DNA of 64,000 bases from DATDFB01 sp035276475 (GCA_035276475.1 DATELQ010000048.1:25189-89188); one strand, 5' to 3'; shown: positions 1 to 9,011, numbered from the stretch's first letter. Numbers and translations: made by a program. The notes: generated from the letters alone by a model not told the origin.

Positions 1-1056
1 CACCTCCTCGGCACGCTGACGCTCAGCAACGTCAACGGCCACGTCTGGTACGACCATATTGGCCGCAACGGCGCCGGATGCGTGCCTGCGCGCGCGGCAG
101 CGCCGGCGATTCCATCGACCGACGTAGTGTGGGTCGACGACGACAACCCGCCGAGCGGCAGCTACTGGACCTGGGATACGTCGCAAGCGGCCAGCGGCAC
201 GAAGTCATTCACGCTGCCGTACCAGTACGAGGGGCGTCACGACTTCAACATCGGCGTGAATGGCTCGCAGCCCGTGTACGTCGGCGACTCGCTGGTCTTC
301 TACGCCTTGATCGATTCGTGTGCGCCGCCGACGCAGATCAGTGTCGGCGGTTGGGACAACACCGGCCGGTTCTCGATGTCGTACTGGGGCACGGCGAACG
401 GCGACGAGGCCCCCGGCGCGATCAACATGGGCCCGCTCCCCGCAGCCGGTGTTTGGGTTCGCTTCGAAGTGCCGATGTCGTCGTGGCGGATCGAAGGACA
501 CCTCCTCGGCACGCTGACGCTCAGCAACGTCAACGGCCACGTCTGGTACGACCATATCGGCCGCAACGGAGCCGGGTGCGTTCCGCCGCAGGCGGCAGCG
601 CCGACGATGCCGTCGACCGACGTCGTCTGGTTCGACGACGGTACGACCGGCGACTGGATGCTCGACACCTCGCAGGCAGCGAGCGGCACGACGTCGTTCA
701 CGCGGCCCTACCAGTACGAAGGACGCCACGAGTTCAACTTCGGCCAGATCGCCCAGCCGATCGCCGCCGGCGAGAAGCTCGTGTTCTACGTGCTGGTCGA
801 TCCGTGCGCACCCCCGACGCAGATCAACATCGCCGGCTGGTCGAGCGGACGCCTCGTCTCCGCCTATTGGGGCACCGCGAACGGCGACGAGGCCGATGGC
901 GCGATCAATGTCGGCTCCGTCCCCGCCGCCGGCTCGTGGCAGCGTTTGGAAGTCCCGGCCGCAACGCTCGGCATCGAAGGCGCGCAGCTCGACACGCTGG
1001 TGCTTTCGAATGTGGGCGGGCACGCCTGGTACGATCACATCGGGAAATCGCAGTAG
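1..1056 (+). CDS. Secreted tandem-repeat beta-rich protein, 3' end (5' truncated by window)
   Basis: The reading frame is open from base 1, so the gene begins upstream. The visible part holds the end of one module and two full modules of about 166 residues. Each runs from a PSTDVVW motif through DTSQAASGT and YQYEGRH to NVNGHVWYDHIG. The first 59 bases are repeated exactly at 499-557, and the period is 498 bp. The composition (many W, Y, G, D, little K) suggests an extracellular beta-sandwich repeat, as in adhesins or carbohydrate-binding proteins. I recognise no named family. It ends 10 bp before a strong hairpin at 1066. Confidence 0.75.
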   Translation, partial: HLLGTLTLSNVNGHVWYDHIGRNGAGCVPARAAAPAIPSTDVVWVDDDNPPSGSYWTWDTSQAASGTKSFTLPYQYEGRHDFNIGVNGSQPVYVGDSLVFYALIDSCAPPTQISVGGWDNTGRFSMSYWGTANGDEAPGAINMGPLPAAGVWVRFEVPMSSWRIEGHLLGTLTLSNVNGHVWYDHIGRNGAGCVPPQAAAPTMPSTDVVWFDDGTTGDWMLDTSQAASGTTSFTRPYQYEGRHEFNFGQIAQPIAAGEKLVFYVLVDPCAPPTQINIAGWSSGRLVSAYWGTANGDEADGAINVGSVPAAGSWQRLEVPAATLGIEGAQLDTLVLSNVGGHAWYDHIGKSQ

Positions 1057-1065
1057 CCGCAATTT

Positions 1066-1098
1066 CAGGGAGCGCCGGCCGCGGGCCGGCGCTCCCTG
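1066..1098 (+). terminator. Hairpin after the repeat-protein gene
   Basis: A perfect 15-bp inverted repeat (1066-1080 with 1084-1098) has a 3-nt GCG loop and is almost pure G+C in the stem. It lies 10 bp past the stop codon. No T-tract follows, so it could be a rho-independent-like terminator, an mRNA 3' stabiliser or a terminator working with Rho. The rest of 1057-1393 contains only a second small inverted repeat and no plausible gene. Confidence 0.6.
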
Positions 1099-1147
1099 GG
1101 AGGCCAAAACGGGGTGAAAACAATCATTTCCGTCACTCCTACGTATA

Positions 1148-1175
1148 GAACGTCCGCCTTCAGCAACGGACGTTC
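1148..1175. repeat. 9-bp inverted repeat, possible operator or weak terminator
   Basis: GAACGTCCG at 1148-1156 is matched by CGGACGTTC at 1167-1175, separated by 10 nt. It sits about 220 bp upstream of the small gene at 1394. The function is unknown; symmetry and spacing fit either a regulator site or an RNA hairpin. Confidence 0.35.
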
Positions 1176-1393
1176 GCCCCGAAGTGACAGTTGGGCGTGA
1201 CTTCCTGCCAGGAGGGACGTAGATTTGAGATCGATTCGGCTCCCCCACCCGATCCGTGGTGCTGTTTCGAATCAACCACATGTCTCGTCAAACCAGGCAG
1301 TAAGGCCGGAGGCAGACAGGTCAGGAACGGATGAGAACGTGAGGTTCGGGGCCCTGGCCCCAGCTTTGAACCGAACGGTCTCGGGAGAATGGC

Positions 1394-1660
1394 ATGGCGA
1401 TCTTGGACTTCATCGAGCGGCTGATCAACGCCGTCTACTCCACTCCCAATCCGCAAGTCGGCACGTATTTCCGCGACCTCCGCGTCGTGCCGAAGCCGCA
1501 GGCGCCGGACGACGACGACTCCATGTACCATCACGAGCCGGAGACGAACGACGACAAGCTGCTGCTCGCCGCCACGGCGATTCCGGCGGCGACGGCGAAG
1601 GCACCGCGGTTGTCGGCGCGCGACTCGGAACCGGTGTCTGCGGCGATGGGCAGACGTTAG
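1394..1660 (+). CDS. Small hypothetical protein (88 aa)
   Basis: The ATG follows a GGGAGA Shine-Dalgarno-like stretch. The first 25 residues form an amphipathic helix (AILDFIERLINAVYS). A short acidic run (DDDD) and a polar, disordered-looking tail rich in A, T and P follow. There is no signal peptide or membrane segment. It lies 29 bp before the membrane protein at 1690 and is probably co-transcribed with it. No family recognised. Confidence 0.55.
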   Translation: MAILDFIERLINAVYSTPNPQVGTYFRDLRVVPKPQAPDDDDSMYHHEPETNDDKLLLAATAIPAATAKAPRLSARDSEPVSAAMGRR

Positions 1661-1689
1661 ACCGCCGCGAGATTGGTGGAGGCCGATAA

Positions 1690-2880
1690 ATGGAGGTCGG
1701 CCTTCACTTCATCGGCTACATTCTCGCGTTCTTCTTCGCCTTCCTCTATTTCCCGTACCTCGCCTTCAAGACGGGTGCGGAGTACACGGTCGACCTCGGG
1801 CGGCGGCGCGACAGCGGTGAGATCGCGCAGTTCTTCGCCGCGGTGATCCCGTCGTCGATCCTGAATCTGCTCACCGTCTTCTGGGCATGGTTCGGACGCG
1901 CCGTCGGCGCCTGCCGCTGGGATGCGTCGCTCGATTACTCCGTCGTGGCGGCGACGATCTCCGAACGGAAAGAAGAGATTCAGAAGTTCATCGTGGACGG
2001 GACGCGCCGCCCGCTGTTGCTGACGTATCTCGCCGTTCTCATGATCGTGTCGCTGCTGAGCGGCCTCTGTTACGGCTATGCCTTCAAGCGCGTGACCGAG
2101 CGGCCGTTGCTTCGCGACCGCATCCCCCTCCGCGACGGCAGTTACAAAGGTCTGCGCAAGCTCCTGCACGTCATCGTCTGGATCTTTCGTATCGTGCTGT
2201 GGCTGATGCTCGAGACCGTGGCGCTCTTCTCGTATTTCCTCTGGCATCCGCTCTTTCACGAGGAGGTCATTGCCCTTTTTCCGTGGTCGGTGCAGAAGCC
2301 GTGGCTGTTCGTGCGGATGCACAACGATCGTTTGTATTACGGGTGCTTCGTTCGTTACGACAAGTCGTCGACCGGTGACATCGAGAGCATCACCATCGGC
2401 GAGGTTCGTCGTTACTGCTACAACGAGGTCGACAAGTGTCTCGCCGATGGACGGCTGCCGCTCTCGTCGTTTCAGGGAAATCTGCGCATCAACACGAATG
2501 AGATCGCCGACATCCACAATGTGCCGAAAGACCATTTCGTTCACATTCAAGAGCGCTACCGGCGGGAGATGATCCGGCGGCTCGCGCGCGAGCTGCTGAC
2601 CGCCTTCGCCGGCCGAAAACAGATCCGGGTTGACGACATCTACGTCGAGCACGCCGGTGTCAACGAGCTCTCCCGCCACCGTTATCGGCTGGCGCTCCGC
2701 AAGCTGGAAGAGCTGAAGTTCATCCGAATCTACCCTCCGACGCTCGGTTTGGAAGGCGCGAACGTGCCGGACGACGCGGCACTCGTCGATTTCCCGCCGC
2801 GCGTGCCGAGCGTGCTGAAAACGTCGTGGCCGATTCCAGGCGACGACCTGCTGCCGTCCGGGATCTCACCGCAGCCTTAA
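1690..2880 (+). CDS. Inner-membrane protein of unknown function (396 aa)
   Basis: A GGAGG stretch lies just upstream of the ATG. Hydrophobic segments at roughly residues 6-26, 50-68, 113-133 and 160-190 indicate four transmembrane helices. A soluble C-terminal half of about 200 residues follows, ending in a charged helical region (RHRYRLALRKLEELKF). The domain is not recognised. The coupling to the small upstream protein suggests a two-gene unit. Confidence 0.7.
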   Translation: MEVGLHFIGYILAFFFAFLYFPYLAFKTGAEYTVDLGRRRDSGEIAQFFAAVIPSSILNLLTVFWAWFGRAVGACRWDASLDYSVVAATISERKEEIQKFIVDGTRRPLLLTYLAVLMIVSLLSGLCYGYAFKRVTERPLLRDRIPLRDGSYKGLRKLLHVIVWIFRIVLWLMLETVALFSYFLWHPLFHEEVIALFPWSVQKPWLFVRMHNDRLYYGCFVRYDKSSTGDIESITIGEVRRYCYNEVDKCLADGRLPLSSFQGNLRINTNEIADIHNVPKDHFVHIQERYRREMIRRLARELLTAFAGRKQIRVDDIYVEHAGVNELSRHRYRLALRKLEELKFIRIYPPTLGLEGANVPDDAALVDFPPRVPSVLKTSWPIPGDDLLPSGISPQP

Positions 2881-3031
2881 AGCACCCCCCGCCTGTAACA
2901 ACTGAAACGAAATCCCCCTCCACCGTCACTAATCGGCTAACACAACTGCCCCATTTACCGTCCAAGGTGTGAAAAAAGGGGAAGCCGAGCCGATACTTTA
3001 GGGTTAAACCGGCGTCCAACCGAAAACGATC

Positions 3032-4126
3032 ATGCGTGCTACGACTGCTGCCGCACTCGTCCTCCTCACGAGCGGATGCTTTTTCGGCTACCGAGAGGTG
3101 CCGAAGGCGTCGCAGACCCACCACGGGACCTTTGTCGACGATATGGTCCTGACCGGCGAGCTCAACGCTGCGTCCGGCTCCACCATCGCCATGCCTCGGC
3201 TGCCGCAGTGGCAGACCTCCATCAAATGGATCGCCACTGACGGCGTGCAGGTCAAGGAAGGCGACCCCGTCGTCGAGCTCGACAACGGGCCGTTCTCCAG
3301 CAACCTCGACGCGAAGAAGCAGGCCGTCGTGCAGGCCGAGCAGCAGCTTGCGCAGAAGCAGGCGCAATGGTCGGCCGACATCGCCCAGAAAGAGATCGAG
3401 GCGGAGCGGAAGCGCGTCGACCTCGACAAGGCCAAGCTCGACGCCGCCGTGCCAAAAGAAGTGCTGTCGCTGCGCGAGTATGAGGACCGGCAGACGAAGT
3501 TCAAGCGCGCCACCGTTGAATACGACAAAGCGCGCGACCTTCTCCGATCGCAAAAGGCCGGCGTCCAGGCCGATGCCGCGAACGAGCAGGTCGCCCTCGA
3601 TCGCGCCCGCCGCGAGCTGCAGGAAGCCGAGGACGCCATCGTCTCGCTCACCCTGCGCGCGCCGCGGGGCGGCCTCGTCGTCATCAAGGACCATCCGTGG
3701 GAAGGGCGCAAGTTCCAGGTCGGCGATCCGGCGTGGGTCGGCTTTCCGCTCGCCGCCATCCCTGAGCCGTCGTCGCTCCGCGTTGAAGCGGCCCTCGCCG
3801 ACGTCGACGATGGCCGCGTCCGCGTCGGCATGCCTGCGAGCGTCATCCTCGACGCCTATCCCTCCACCACCTACACCGGCCGCGTGACCGAGATCTCCGC
3901 CGTCGCGCAGGAGAGCGCGCGCGCCTCCATGCGCCGCGCCTTCCGTGTCATCGTCGCCCTCGACAAAATCGAGCCGGGGCGCATGCGGCCCGGTCTCTCC
4001 GCGCGGGTCATGATCCGTCGTGACCAGCGTCCGAACGCGACGCTCATCTCGCGCGCCGACATCGTCGGGCGCAAAGACCTGAAGCTCGGCCCCTGCAACG
4101 CCCAGGACTGCGTGGTGCTGCCATGA
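3032..4126 (+). CDS. HlyD/RND-type periplasmic adaptor, lipoprotein (adaptor 1)
   Basis: A short signal sequence ends in the lipobox LTSGC, so the protein is probably a lipid-anchored periplasmic adaptor. A split lipoyl/barrel-sandwich half (EGDPVVELDNG) is followed by a long Ala/Glu/Lys/Gln coiled-coil hairpin (about residues 90-205), the returning lipoyl half (RAPRGGLVV) and a beta-barrel (VRVGMPASVILDAYP). This is the layout of MacA/HlyD-type adaptors that link an inner-membrane transporter to an outer-membrane channel. It is the first of three adaptors in a row and overlaps the next gene by 4 bp. Confidence 0.85.
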   Translation: MRATTAAALVLLTSGCFFGYREVPKASQTHHGTFVDDMVLTGELNAASGSTIAMPRLPQWQTSIKWIATDGVQVKEGDPVVELDNGPFSSNLDAKKQAVVQAEQQLAQKQAQWSADIAQKEIEAERKRVDLDKAKLDAAVPKEVLSLREYEDRQTKFKRATVEYDKARDLLRSQKAGVQADAANEQVALDRARRELQEAEDAIVSLTLRAPRGGLVVIKDHPWEGRKFQVGDPAWVGFPLAAIPEPSSLRVEAALADVDDGRVRVGMPASVILDAYPSTTYTGRVTEISAVAQESARASMRRAFRVIVALDKIEPGRMRPGLSARVMIRRDQRPNATLISRADIVGRKDLKLGPCNAQDCVVLP

Positions 4127-5358
4127 TCCGACTCCGTTATCTCATCCCCTTTGCCATCGCCGTCCTCTTCATCGGCGGCGCGTGGACCTTCCGCAACCAG
4201 CTCGCCGCCGACCGTCAGGGCGAGTGGGTGAACGTCTCGCGCGGCGACCTCGCCACCGGCGTCGACGTCACCGGCACGCTGGCATCGGCCGAGGCGGGGA
4301 GCTTCGGCCCGCCGCAGCTCGCCGACGTCTGGGACTACAAGATCGCGATGATGGCGCCCGAGGGCACCGAAGTCACGACCGGCCAGCCCATCCTCGGCTT
4401 CGACGTCAGCGAATTGCAGAAGCGCCTCGACGAAAAGAGCGCCGAGGCCGAGCAGGCGCGCAAAGAGATCGAGAAGCGCCGCGCCGACCTCCGCCTCAAG
4501 CGCGAGGACGAGCGGCTCAACCTCGCCGAGGCCCAGGCCAAGCTGCGCAAGACTGAGCTCAAACTCGAGACGCCCTCCGACATCATCGGCGTCAAAGAGC
4601 GGAAGCAAGTCGAGCTCGACTTCGCGTTGGCCAAGCGCGAAGTCGCGCAGATCGGCGCGCGCATCCACGACCTCGAGAGCGCCGCGGCCGCGGAGATCGC
4701 GCTGCTGGAGAGCAAGTTCCAGCGCGCCTCCGCCATCGTCGCCGAGACCAAGGACTCGATCAACAAGATGACCGTGCGCGCGCCGCGCGCCGGCACCGTC
4801 GTCTACTCGCAGAACTGGCGCGGCGAGAAGAAGAAGGTCGGCGACACCTGCTGGAAGGCCGAGCGGGTGATGGAGATCCCAGACCTGAAGCGGATGATCG
4901 CCAAGGGCGACGTCGACGAGATCGACGCCGGCAAAGTTGCGGTCGGTCAGCGCGTGGCGCTGCGCCTCGATGCCCATCCCGACGACGAGATCCGCGGCAC
5001 GATCTCCAGCGCCGCGACGACGGTGCAGCTCCAGCAGAACACGCGCGATCCGCTGAAAGTGCTGAAGGTCGAGATCCGCCTCGACAAGAGCGATCCGGCG
5101 TCGATGCGCCCGGGGATGCGCTTCCAGGGAACGGTCGAGCTGGCGCGCTCCAAGAACGCCATCCTCGTCCCGCGCGAGGCGGTCTTCGTCTCGCCAAGCG
5201 GGGCCACCGCGGTCCGCCGCAGCGTCCTCGGCGTCGAGACGGTGACGCTGAAGGTCGGCAAGCAGAACGACAAGGTCGTGGAAGTGCTGGGCGGGCTGCG
5301 CGACGGCGACAAGGTGTTGATTCCGAAGAAGGCCGACGAGAAGGAGAAGTCTTCGTGA
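4123..5358 (+). CDS. HlyD/RND-type periplasmic adaptor, membrane-anchored (adaptor 2)
   Basis: The ATG overlaps the previous stop (ATGA). An N-terminal transmembrane anchor (about residues 5-22) has no lipobox Cys. A lipoyl half, a charged coiled-coil hairpin (about residues 100-215), the RAPRAGTVVY lipoyl return, a beta-barrel and a membrane-proximal domain (NAILVPREAVF ... LRDGDKVLIPK) follow. It is a full-length MacA/HlyD-like adaptor. It differs in anchor type from its two neighbours, which suggests distinct positions in one assembly rather than a recent duplication. Confidence 0.85.
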   Translation: MIRLRYLIPFAIAVLFIGGAWTFRNQLAADRQGEWVNVSRGDLATGVDVTGTLASAEAGSFGPPQLADVWDYKIAMMAPEGTEVTTGQPILGFDVSELQKRLDEKSAEAEQARKEIEKRRADLRLKREDERLNLAEAQAKLRKTELKLETPSDIIGVKERKQVELDFALAKREVAQIGARIHDLESAAAAEIALLESKFQRASAIVAETKDSINKMTVRAPRAGTVVYSQNWRGEKKKVGDTCWKAERVMEIPDLKRMIAKGDVDEIDAGKVAVGQRVALRLDAHPDDEIRGTISSAATTVQLQQNTRDPLKVLKVEIRLDKSDPASMRPGMRFQGTVELARSKNAILVPREAVFVSPSGATAVRRSVLGVETVTLKVGKQNDKVVEVLGGLRDGDKVLIPKKADEKEKSS

Positions 5359-6542
5359 AGCGGATCGCGCTCGCGCTACTCCTTGCCGCCGGCTGCCATC
5401 GCGCCGCCGACGTCCCGGTCTACAAAGTCGTGCCGACGCGCTTCGCGCGGCGCGTCACGTCCGAGGGGAACCTGAAGGCGAAGAATGCGGCGACTGTCAA
5501 CGCGCCGCAGCAGGCGGATTTCGGGCCGCTGAAAGTCGCATGGATCGCCGCGGACGGCACGCTGCTGAAGAAGGGCGACCTCGTGGCGCGCTTCGACGCC
5601 ACGGACTTCAACCTCCTCCTCCGCACCGGCAACGAGGACCTCGCCACCGCCGGCAACAAGCGGACGAAGACCGATGTCGACGCCAAGACGACGCGCACGA
5701 ACCTGCAGCGCGACGCCAAGCAGGCCGAGGCCGAGCTCCTGTCGGCGCGCATGTTCCGCTTCGACGACGCCGAGGTTTTCTCGCGCTACCAGCGCATCGA
5801 GTCGCAGGTCGACGAGCAGTTCGCCTCGGACAAAAAGACGCACGCGAACGCCGTCATGGGCGTGCGCGAGACGCTGTCCGCCGCCGACCTCGCCCTCATT
5901 GAGATCGAGAAGAAGAAGGCGGACCTCAAAGTCCGCAACGCCAATCAGGGACTGAGCTCGCTGGAAGTGCGCTCGCCGTACGACGGCATCCTCGTGCTGC
6001 AGCGCGACTGGCGCGGCGACGTGCCGCGCGTCGGCTCGACGCTGTGGCGCGGCTCGCCGATCGGCGAGGTGCCCGACCTGCGCGAGATGAAGGCCGAGGT
6101 CTTCGTGCTCGAGGCCGACGCCGCCGGCATCGCCGTCGGGCAGAAGGCCACGCTCACCCTCGAGTCGCAGCCGGGCGTCGCGTACACCGGCAAGATCTCC
6201 CAGATCGACAAGCTGGCCCGGCCGCGCTTCCGCGGCGTGCCGGTGCAGTACTTCGGCGTCACCGTGCTCCTCGACAAGTCGGATCCGAACGTGATGAAGC
6301 CGGGCGCGCGCGTCAAAGCGGTGCTGCAGGTCGAGGACATCGCCAACGCCTTCTCGATCCCGCGGCAGTCGCTGTTCGAGAAGAACGGCAAGAAGGTCGT
6401 CTACGTCAAGCACGGCGCGAAGTTCGATCCGGTCGAGGTGACGATCCTGACCTCGACGCCGGGCCGCGTGGTGGTGACGAAGGGCGTAACGAAGGGCGAC
6501 GAGCTCGCGCTCGTGAACGTGAACAAAGATGATTCCCGCTGA
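5355..6542 (+). CDS. HlyD/RND-type periplasmic adaptor, lipoprotein (adaptor 3)
   Basis: A GTG start overlaps the previous stop (GTGA). The lipobox LAAGC follows a short hydrophobic stretch. Lipoyl halves (KKGDLVARFD and RSPYDGILVL) flank a coiled-coil hairpin. The beta-barrel (VGQKATLTLESQPG) and membrane-proximal domain (FSIPRQSLFEKNGKKVVYV) are complete. The 3' end overlaps the permease gene by 14 bp. Same family as the two preceding genes; the cargo cannot be read from sequence. Confidence 0.85.
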   Translation: MKRIALALLLAAGCHRAADVPVYKVVPTRFARRVTSEGNLKAKNAATVNAPQQADFGPLKVAWIAADGTLLKKGDLVARFDATDFNLLLRTGNEDLATAGNKRTKTDVDAKTTRTNLQRDAKQAEAELLSARMFRFDDAEVFSRYQRIESQVDEQFASDKKTHANAVMGVRETLSAADLALIEIEKKKADLKVRNANQGLSSLEVRSPYDGILVLQRDWRGDVPRVGSTLWRGSPIGEVPDLREMKAEVFVLEADAAGIAVGQKATLTLESQPGVAYTGKISQIDKLARPRFRGVPVQYFGVTVLLDKSDPNVMKPGARVKAVLQVEDIANAFSIPRQSLFEKNGKKVVYVKHGAKFDPVEVTILTSTPGRVVVTKGVTKGDELALVNVNKDDSR

Positions 6543-7725
6543 GATCTTCGCAACGGCAGTCGGCAATCTCGCCGCGCGCAAGCTGCGCACGGCGCTGACG
6601 ATGCTCGGCATGGTCTTCGGCGTCGGCGCGGTGATCGCGATGCTGTCGATCGGCGCCGGCGGCGAGCAGAAGGCGCTCGAAGCGATCGGCCGCCTCGGGC
6701 TGCAAAACGTCCTCGTCAAGGCGAAGGAAGTGAAGCCGGAGGACCGCCAGGAGCTGCGCAAGAAGTCGCTCGGCGTCTCGCTGCGCGACGGCGAAGCGAT
6801 CGCCGAGGCGGTGCCGAACGTGGAGCGCGTGCTGCCGCGCGTCGAGGTGAAGGCGTACAAGATCCTCGCGACCGGCGGCAAGGCCAAGGGGAAAGTCCTC
6901 GGGCTCTCCGCCGACTACGCCACCGTCGCCGACGTGCCGATCGCCGAGGGGCGCTTCTTCGATAAGCAGGACCAGGCCCAGCACGCGCAGGTCGCGGTCG
7001 TCGGGCCGTCGATCCGCCGCGATCTCTTCGGCTACGGCCCTGCGATCGGGAAGCTGGTGAAGATCAACGACGTCTGGCTCGAAGTGATCGGCACGCTGCG
7101 CGGCGACGGTATCGAGAAAGAGATCTGGATCCCGGTGTCGACGGCGATGCGCAAGTTCGATCGCGATCCGCTCGACGCGCCGGTGGACGAGCTGGTGGTG
7201 AAGGTGAAGGACGGCGTGTCGACGAAGGAGACGGCGGACCTGATCCGGCCGCTGCTCGACCGGCTGCACGGCGGCGCGGACGACTACGAGATCGTGATCC
7301 CCGAGGCGCTTTTGGAGCAGCGGCGGCAGACGCAGCGGATCTTCAACATCGTCATGGGCTCGATCGCCGGGATCTCGCTCCTCGTCGGCGGCATCGGCAT
7401 CATGAACATCATGCTGGCCTCGGTGATGGAACGGACGCGCGAGATCGGCGTCCGGCGCGCCATCGGCGCGCGCCGCGTCGACATCCGCGCGCAGTTCGTG
7501 ATCGAGTCGTTCGCCATCTCGCTGCTCGGCGGCGTGACGGGGGTGATCATCGGCATCTTGCTGGCGAAGATCGTCGCCGCGTACGCCGGCTGGCCGACGG
7601 TGATCACGTTCACCTCGCTCATCGTCTCGACGGGAGTGTCGATGACGGTGGGGCTGGTGTCGGGGCTGTATCCGGCAACGCGGGCGGCGGAGTTGGATCC
7701 GATCGAGGCGTTGCGGTACGAATGA
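6529..7725 (+). CDS. MacB/FtsX-type ABC transporter permease without ATPase domain
   Basis: The N-terminus (LAARKLRTALTMLGMVFGVGAVIAM) is the hallmark of MacB/LolC/FtsX permeases. TM1 is followed by a periplasmic MacB_PCD-like domain of about 220 residues and three C-terminal helices containing MERTREIGVRRAIGARR and the terminal TRAAELDPIEALRYE. MacB proper carries an N-terminal nucleotide-binding domain; this protein does not, and no intact ABC ATPase gene lies in the operon. A separately encoded ATPase elsewhere must be assumed. It overlaps adaptor 3 and the next gene. Confidence 0.9.
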   Translation: MIPAEIFATAVGNLAARKLRTALTMLGMVFGVGAVIAMLSIGAGGEQKALEAIGRLGLQNVLVKAKEVKPEDRQELRKKSLGVSLRDGEAIAEAVPNVERVLPRVEVKAYKILATGGKAKGKVLGLSADYATVADVPIAEGRFFDKQDQAQHAQVAVVGPSIRRDLFGYGPAIGKLVKINDVWLEVIGTLRGDGIEKEIWIPVSTAMRKFDRDPLDAPVDELVVKVKDGVSTKETADLIRPLLDRLHGGADDYEIVIPEALLEQRRQTQRIFNIVMGSIAGISLLVGGIGIMNIMLASVMERTREIGVRRAIGARRVDIRAQFVIESFAISLLGGVTGVIIGILLAKIVAAYAGWPTVITFTSLIVSTGVSMTVGLVSGLYPATRAAELDPIEALRYE

Positions 7726-8150
7726 GCGTCGTCCGGACGCTCACGGCCGACGAGCTTGCGAGCTACGCCGGCGTCTATCGTACCGGCTCGGAATGGGTCG
7801 TGTATGGATGCGTCATGGCCGTGTTGGGCGTCATGTTTTTCGGTATCGTCATGACGACCGCGGCGCAACTGGCGCTGCCGCCGTGGCTTTCCATCGGTCT
7901 CGCGTCGGCAGCTGCAAGCGCGGCCATCGCCGCGATCGTCGTGCAGGCGCGATCGTTCACGGTGATCGACGCGGAGAGCATCCGCTACGAGTCGCCGCTT
8001 CGTTTCCTGAGCTGGTCCGTGCCATTGAAAGACATCGTTCGATGCGAAGTGATCTCCCGGCGCGCAAAGGAGCTGCGCATCGTGACGGCGACGCGCACCC
8101 GCACGATCAACCTGACGTACGAGCAATGGGCTCTGTTGCGGTACGAGTAG
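7722..8150 (+). CDS. Small membrane protein, PH-like, in the export operon (142 aa)
   Basis: The ATG overlaps the permease stop (ATGA). Two transmembrane helices (about residues 27-47 and 53-71) are followed by a short beta-rich domain (ARSFTVIDAESIRYESP ... WSVPLKDIVRCEV). This resembles bacterial PH-like membrane proteins, although I would not assign that family firmly. Its position makes it the last gene of the adaptor/permease operon. Confidence 0.65.
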   Translation: MSVVRTLTADELASYAGVYRTGSEWVVYGCVMAVLGVMFFGIVMTTAAQLALPPWLSIGLASAAASAAIAAIVVQARSFTVIDAESIRYESPLRFLSWSVPLKDIVRCEVISRRAKELRIVTATRTRTINLTYEQWALLRYE

Positions 8151-8156
8151 GGTCGC

Positions 8157-8897
8157 TCACTTGATCCGCTGATACGTGTTCTGCAGCGAATCCTGCGTGA
8201 TCGTGGCGGCGCCGTCGCTCTTGACCACGGTCTCGTGCTTAGGCGTCTCGACGACGTAGCTCCATCCGCACGGGAGGGTGAGCTTATTGGCGAGCTTGTC
8301 GAGTTGGCCGATCGTGAGCGTCGGATCGACGGTCCGCGAATACGACTGCATGATGTACGTGCGCGCGGGGCTCACGTTCGCGTCCACGAGCTTGTACACC
8401 GGCCTGTTCGCGGCGTAGGTGTAGATGGTGTTGCGAGTGATGGTGGTCTCGGTGTACGGCCGTTGCGTGTGGCTGGCATACCAGGCTCCAGGAGGAAGCT
8501 CGGCCGTCGCGATCGGTTTCATCTCCAGGCCGTCGATCGACAGGGGAGTGCCCTTGGTGTCGATCGTGACCTCGTCCATCACCCAGGCGCGCGGGCCGTT
8601 CATGATCACTTCGTCGATCCGATACTCGCGGATGAGATTCTTCGGATCGATGGCTTCCCATTTCGCCGGCGGGCAATGGTTCAGAGAGGTCGTGTTGTAA
8701 ACGCAGGCCTTTGCCTGCTGCCCGACGGCGTGCATCAACAGGATCTCGCAATAGCGATAGTCGCGCATGTCGGACATCGAGTTCGGAGTCTTGAGCGACT
8801 CGATGTGGCAGGGCAGCGGTTTTCTCTTGGGCGAAGGGGCAGCGAGGGCGAGGAGAACCGCGAGCGCGAGGGACGGGTTGATCATGATGGAGGTCAT
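8157..8897 (-). CDS. Secreted hypothetical protein (246 aa)
   Basis: The first ATG is chosen because GGAGGG lies 5 nt upstream of it on the minus strand. A signal peptide (MINPSLALAVLLALAAPS) precedes a mature part with four or more cysteines (PCHIESL, YCEILL, KACVYN, NHCPPAKW), suggesting disulphides in the periplasm. No family recognised. It converges with the export operon, and the shared 3' gap is only a few bases. Confidence 0.65.
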   Translation of the reverse strand: MTSIMINPSLALAVLLALAAPSPKRKPLPCHIESLKTPNSMSDMRDYRYCEILLMHAVGQQAKACVYNTTSLNHCPPAKWEAIDPKNLIREYRIDEVIMNGPRAWVMDEVTIDTKGTPLSIDGLEMKPIATAELPPGAWYASHTQRPYTETTITRNTIYTYAANRPVYKLVDANVSPARTYIMQSYSRTVDPTLTIGQLDKLANKLTLPCGWSYVVETPKHETVVKSDGAATITQDSLQNTYQRIK

Positions 8898-8932
8898 GAT
8901 ATCCCTCCGTGGTGCCGCGGGTGGACGAATAC

Positions 8933-9007
8933 GTTGTTAGGTTCTTAGGTTCTTAGGTTTCGTTGCATGGCAAACTTAAGAACCTAACAACTTAACAACC
9001 TAAGAAC
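8933..9007. repeat. A+T-rich inverted array of 8-bp words (GTTSTTAR)
   Basis: Three octamers (GTTGTTAG, then GTTCTTAG twice) at 8933-8956 face four related octamers on the opposite strand at 8976-9007. Bases 8933-8947 and 8977-8991 form a perfect 15-bp palindrome. The patch is strikingly A+T-rich against its surroundings. It occupies the divergent promoter region between the secreted protein (8897) and the radical SAM gene (9012). It is comparable to the arrays at 18724 and 44741. Confidence 0.8.
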
Positions 9008-9011
9008 TCTC

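Noticed and set aside
205..1281. Minus-strand 358-codon frame over the repeat protein
   Set aside because: Arg-rich antisense shadow of a repetitive gene; no start signal and no protein features.
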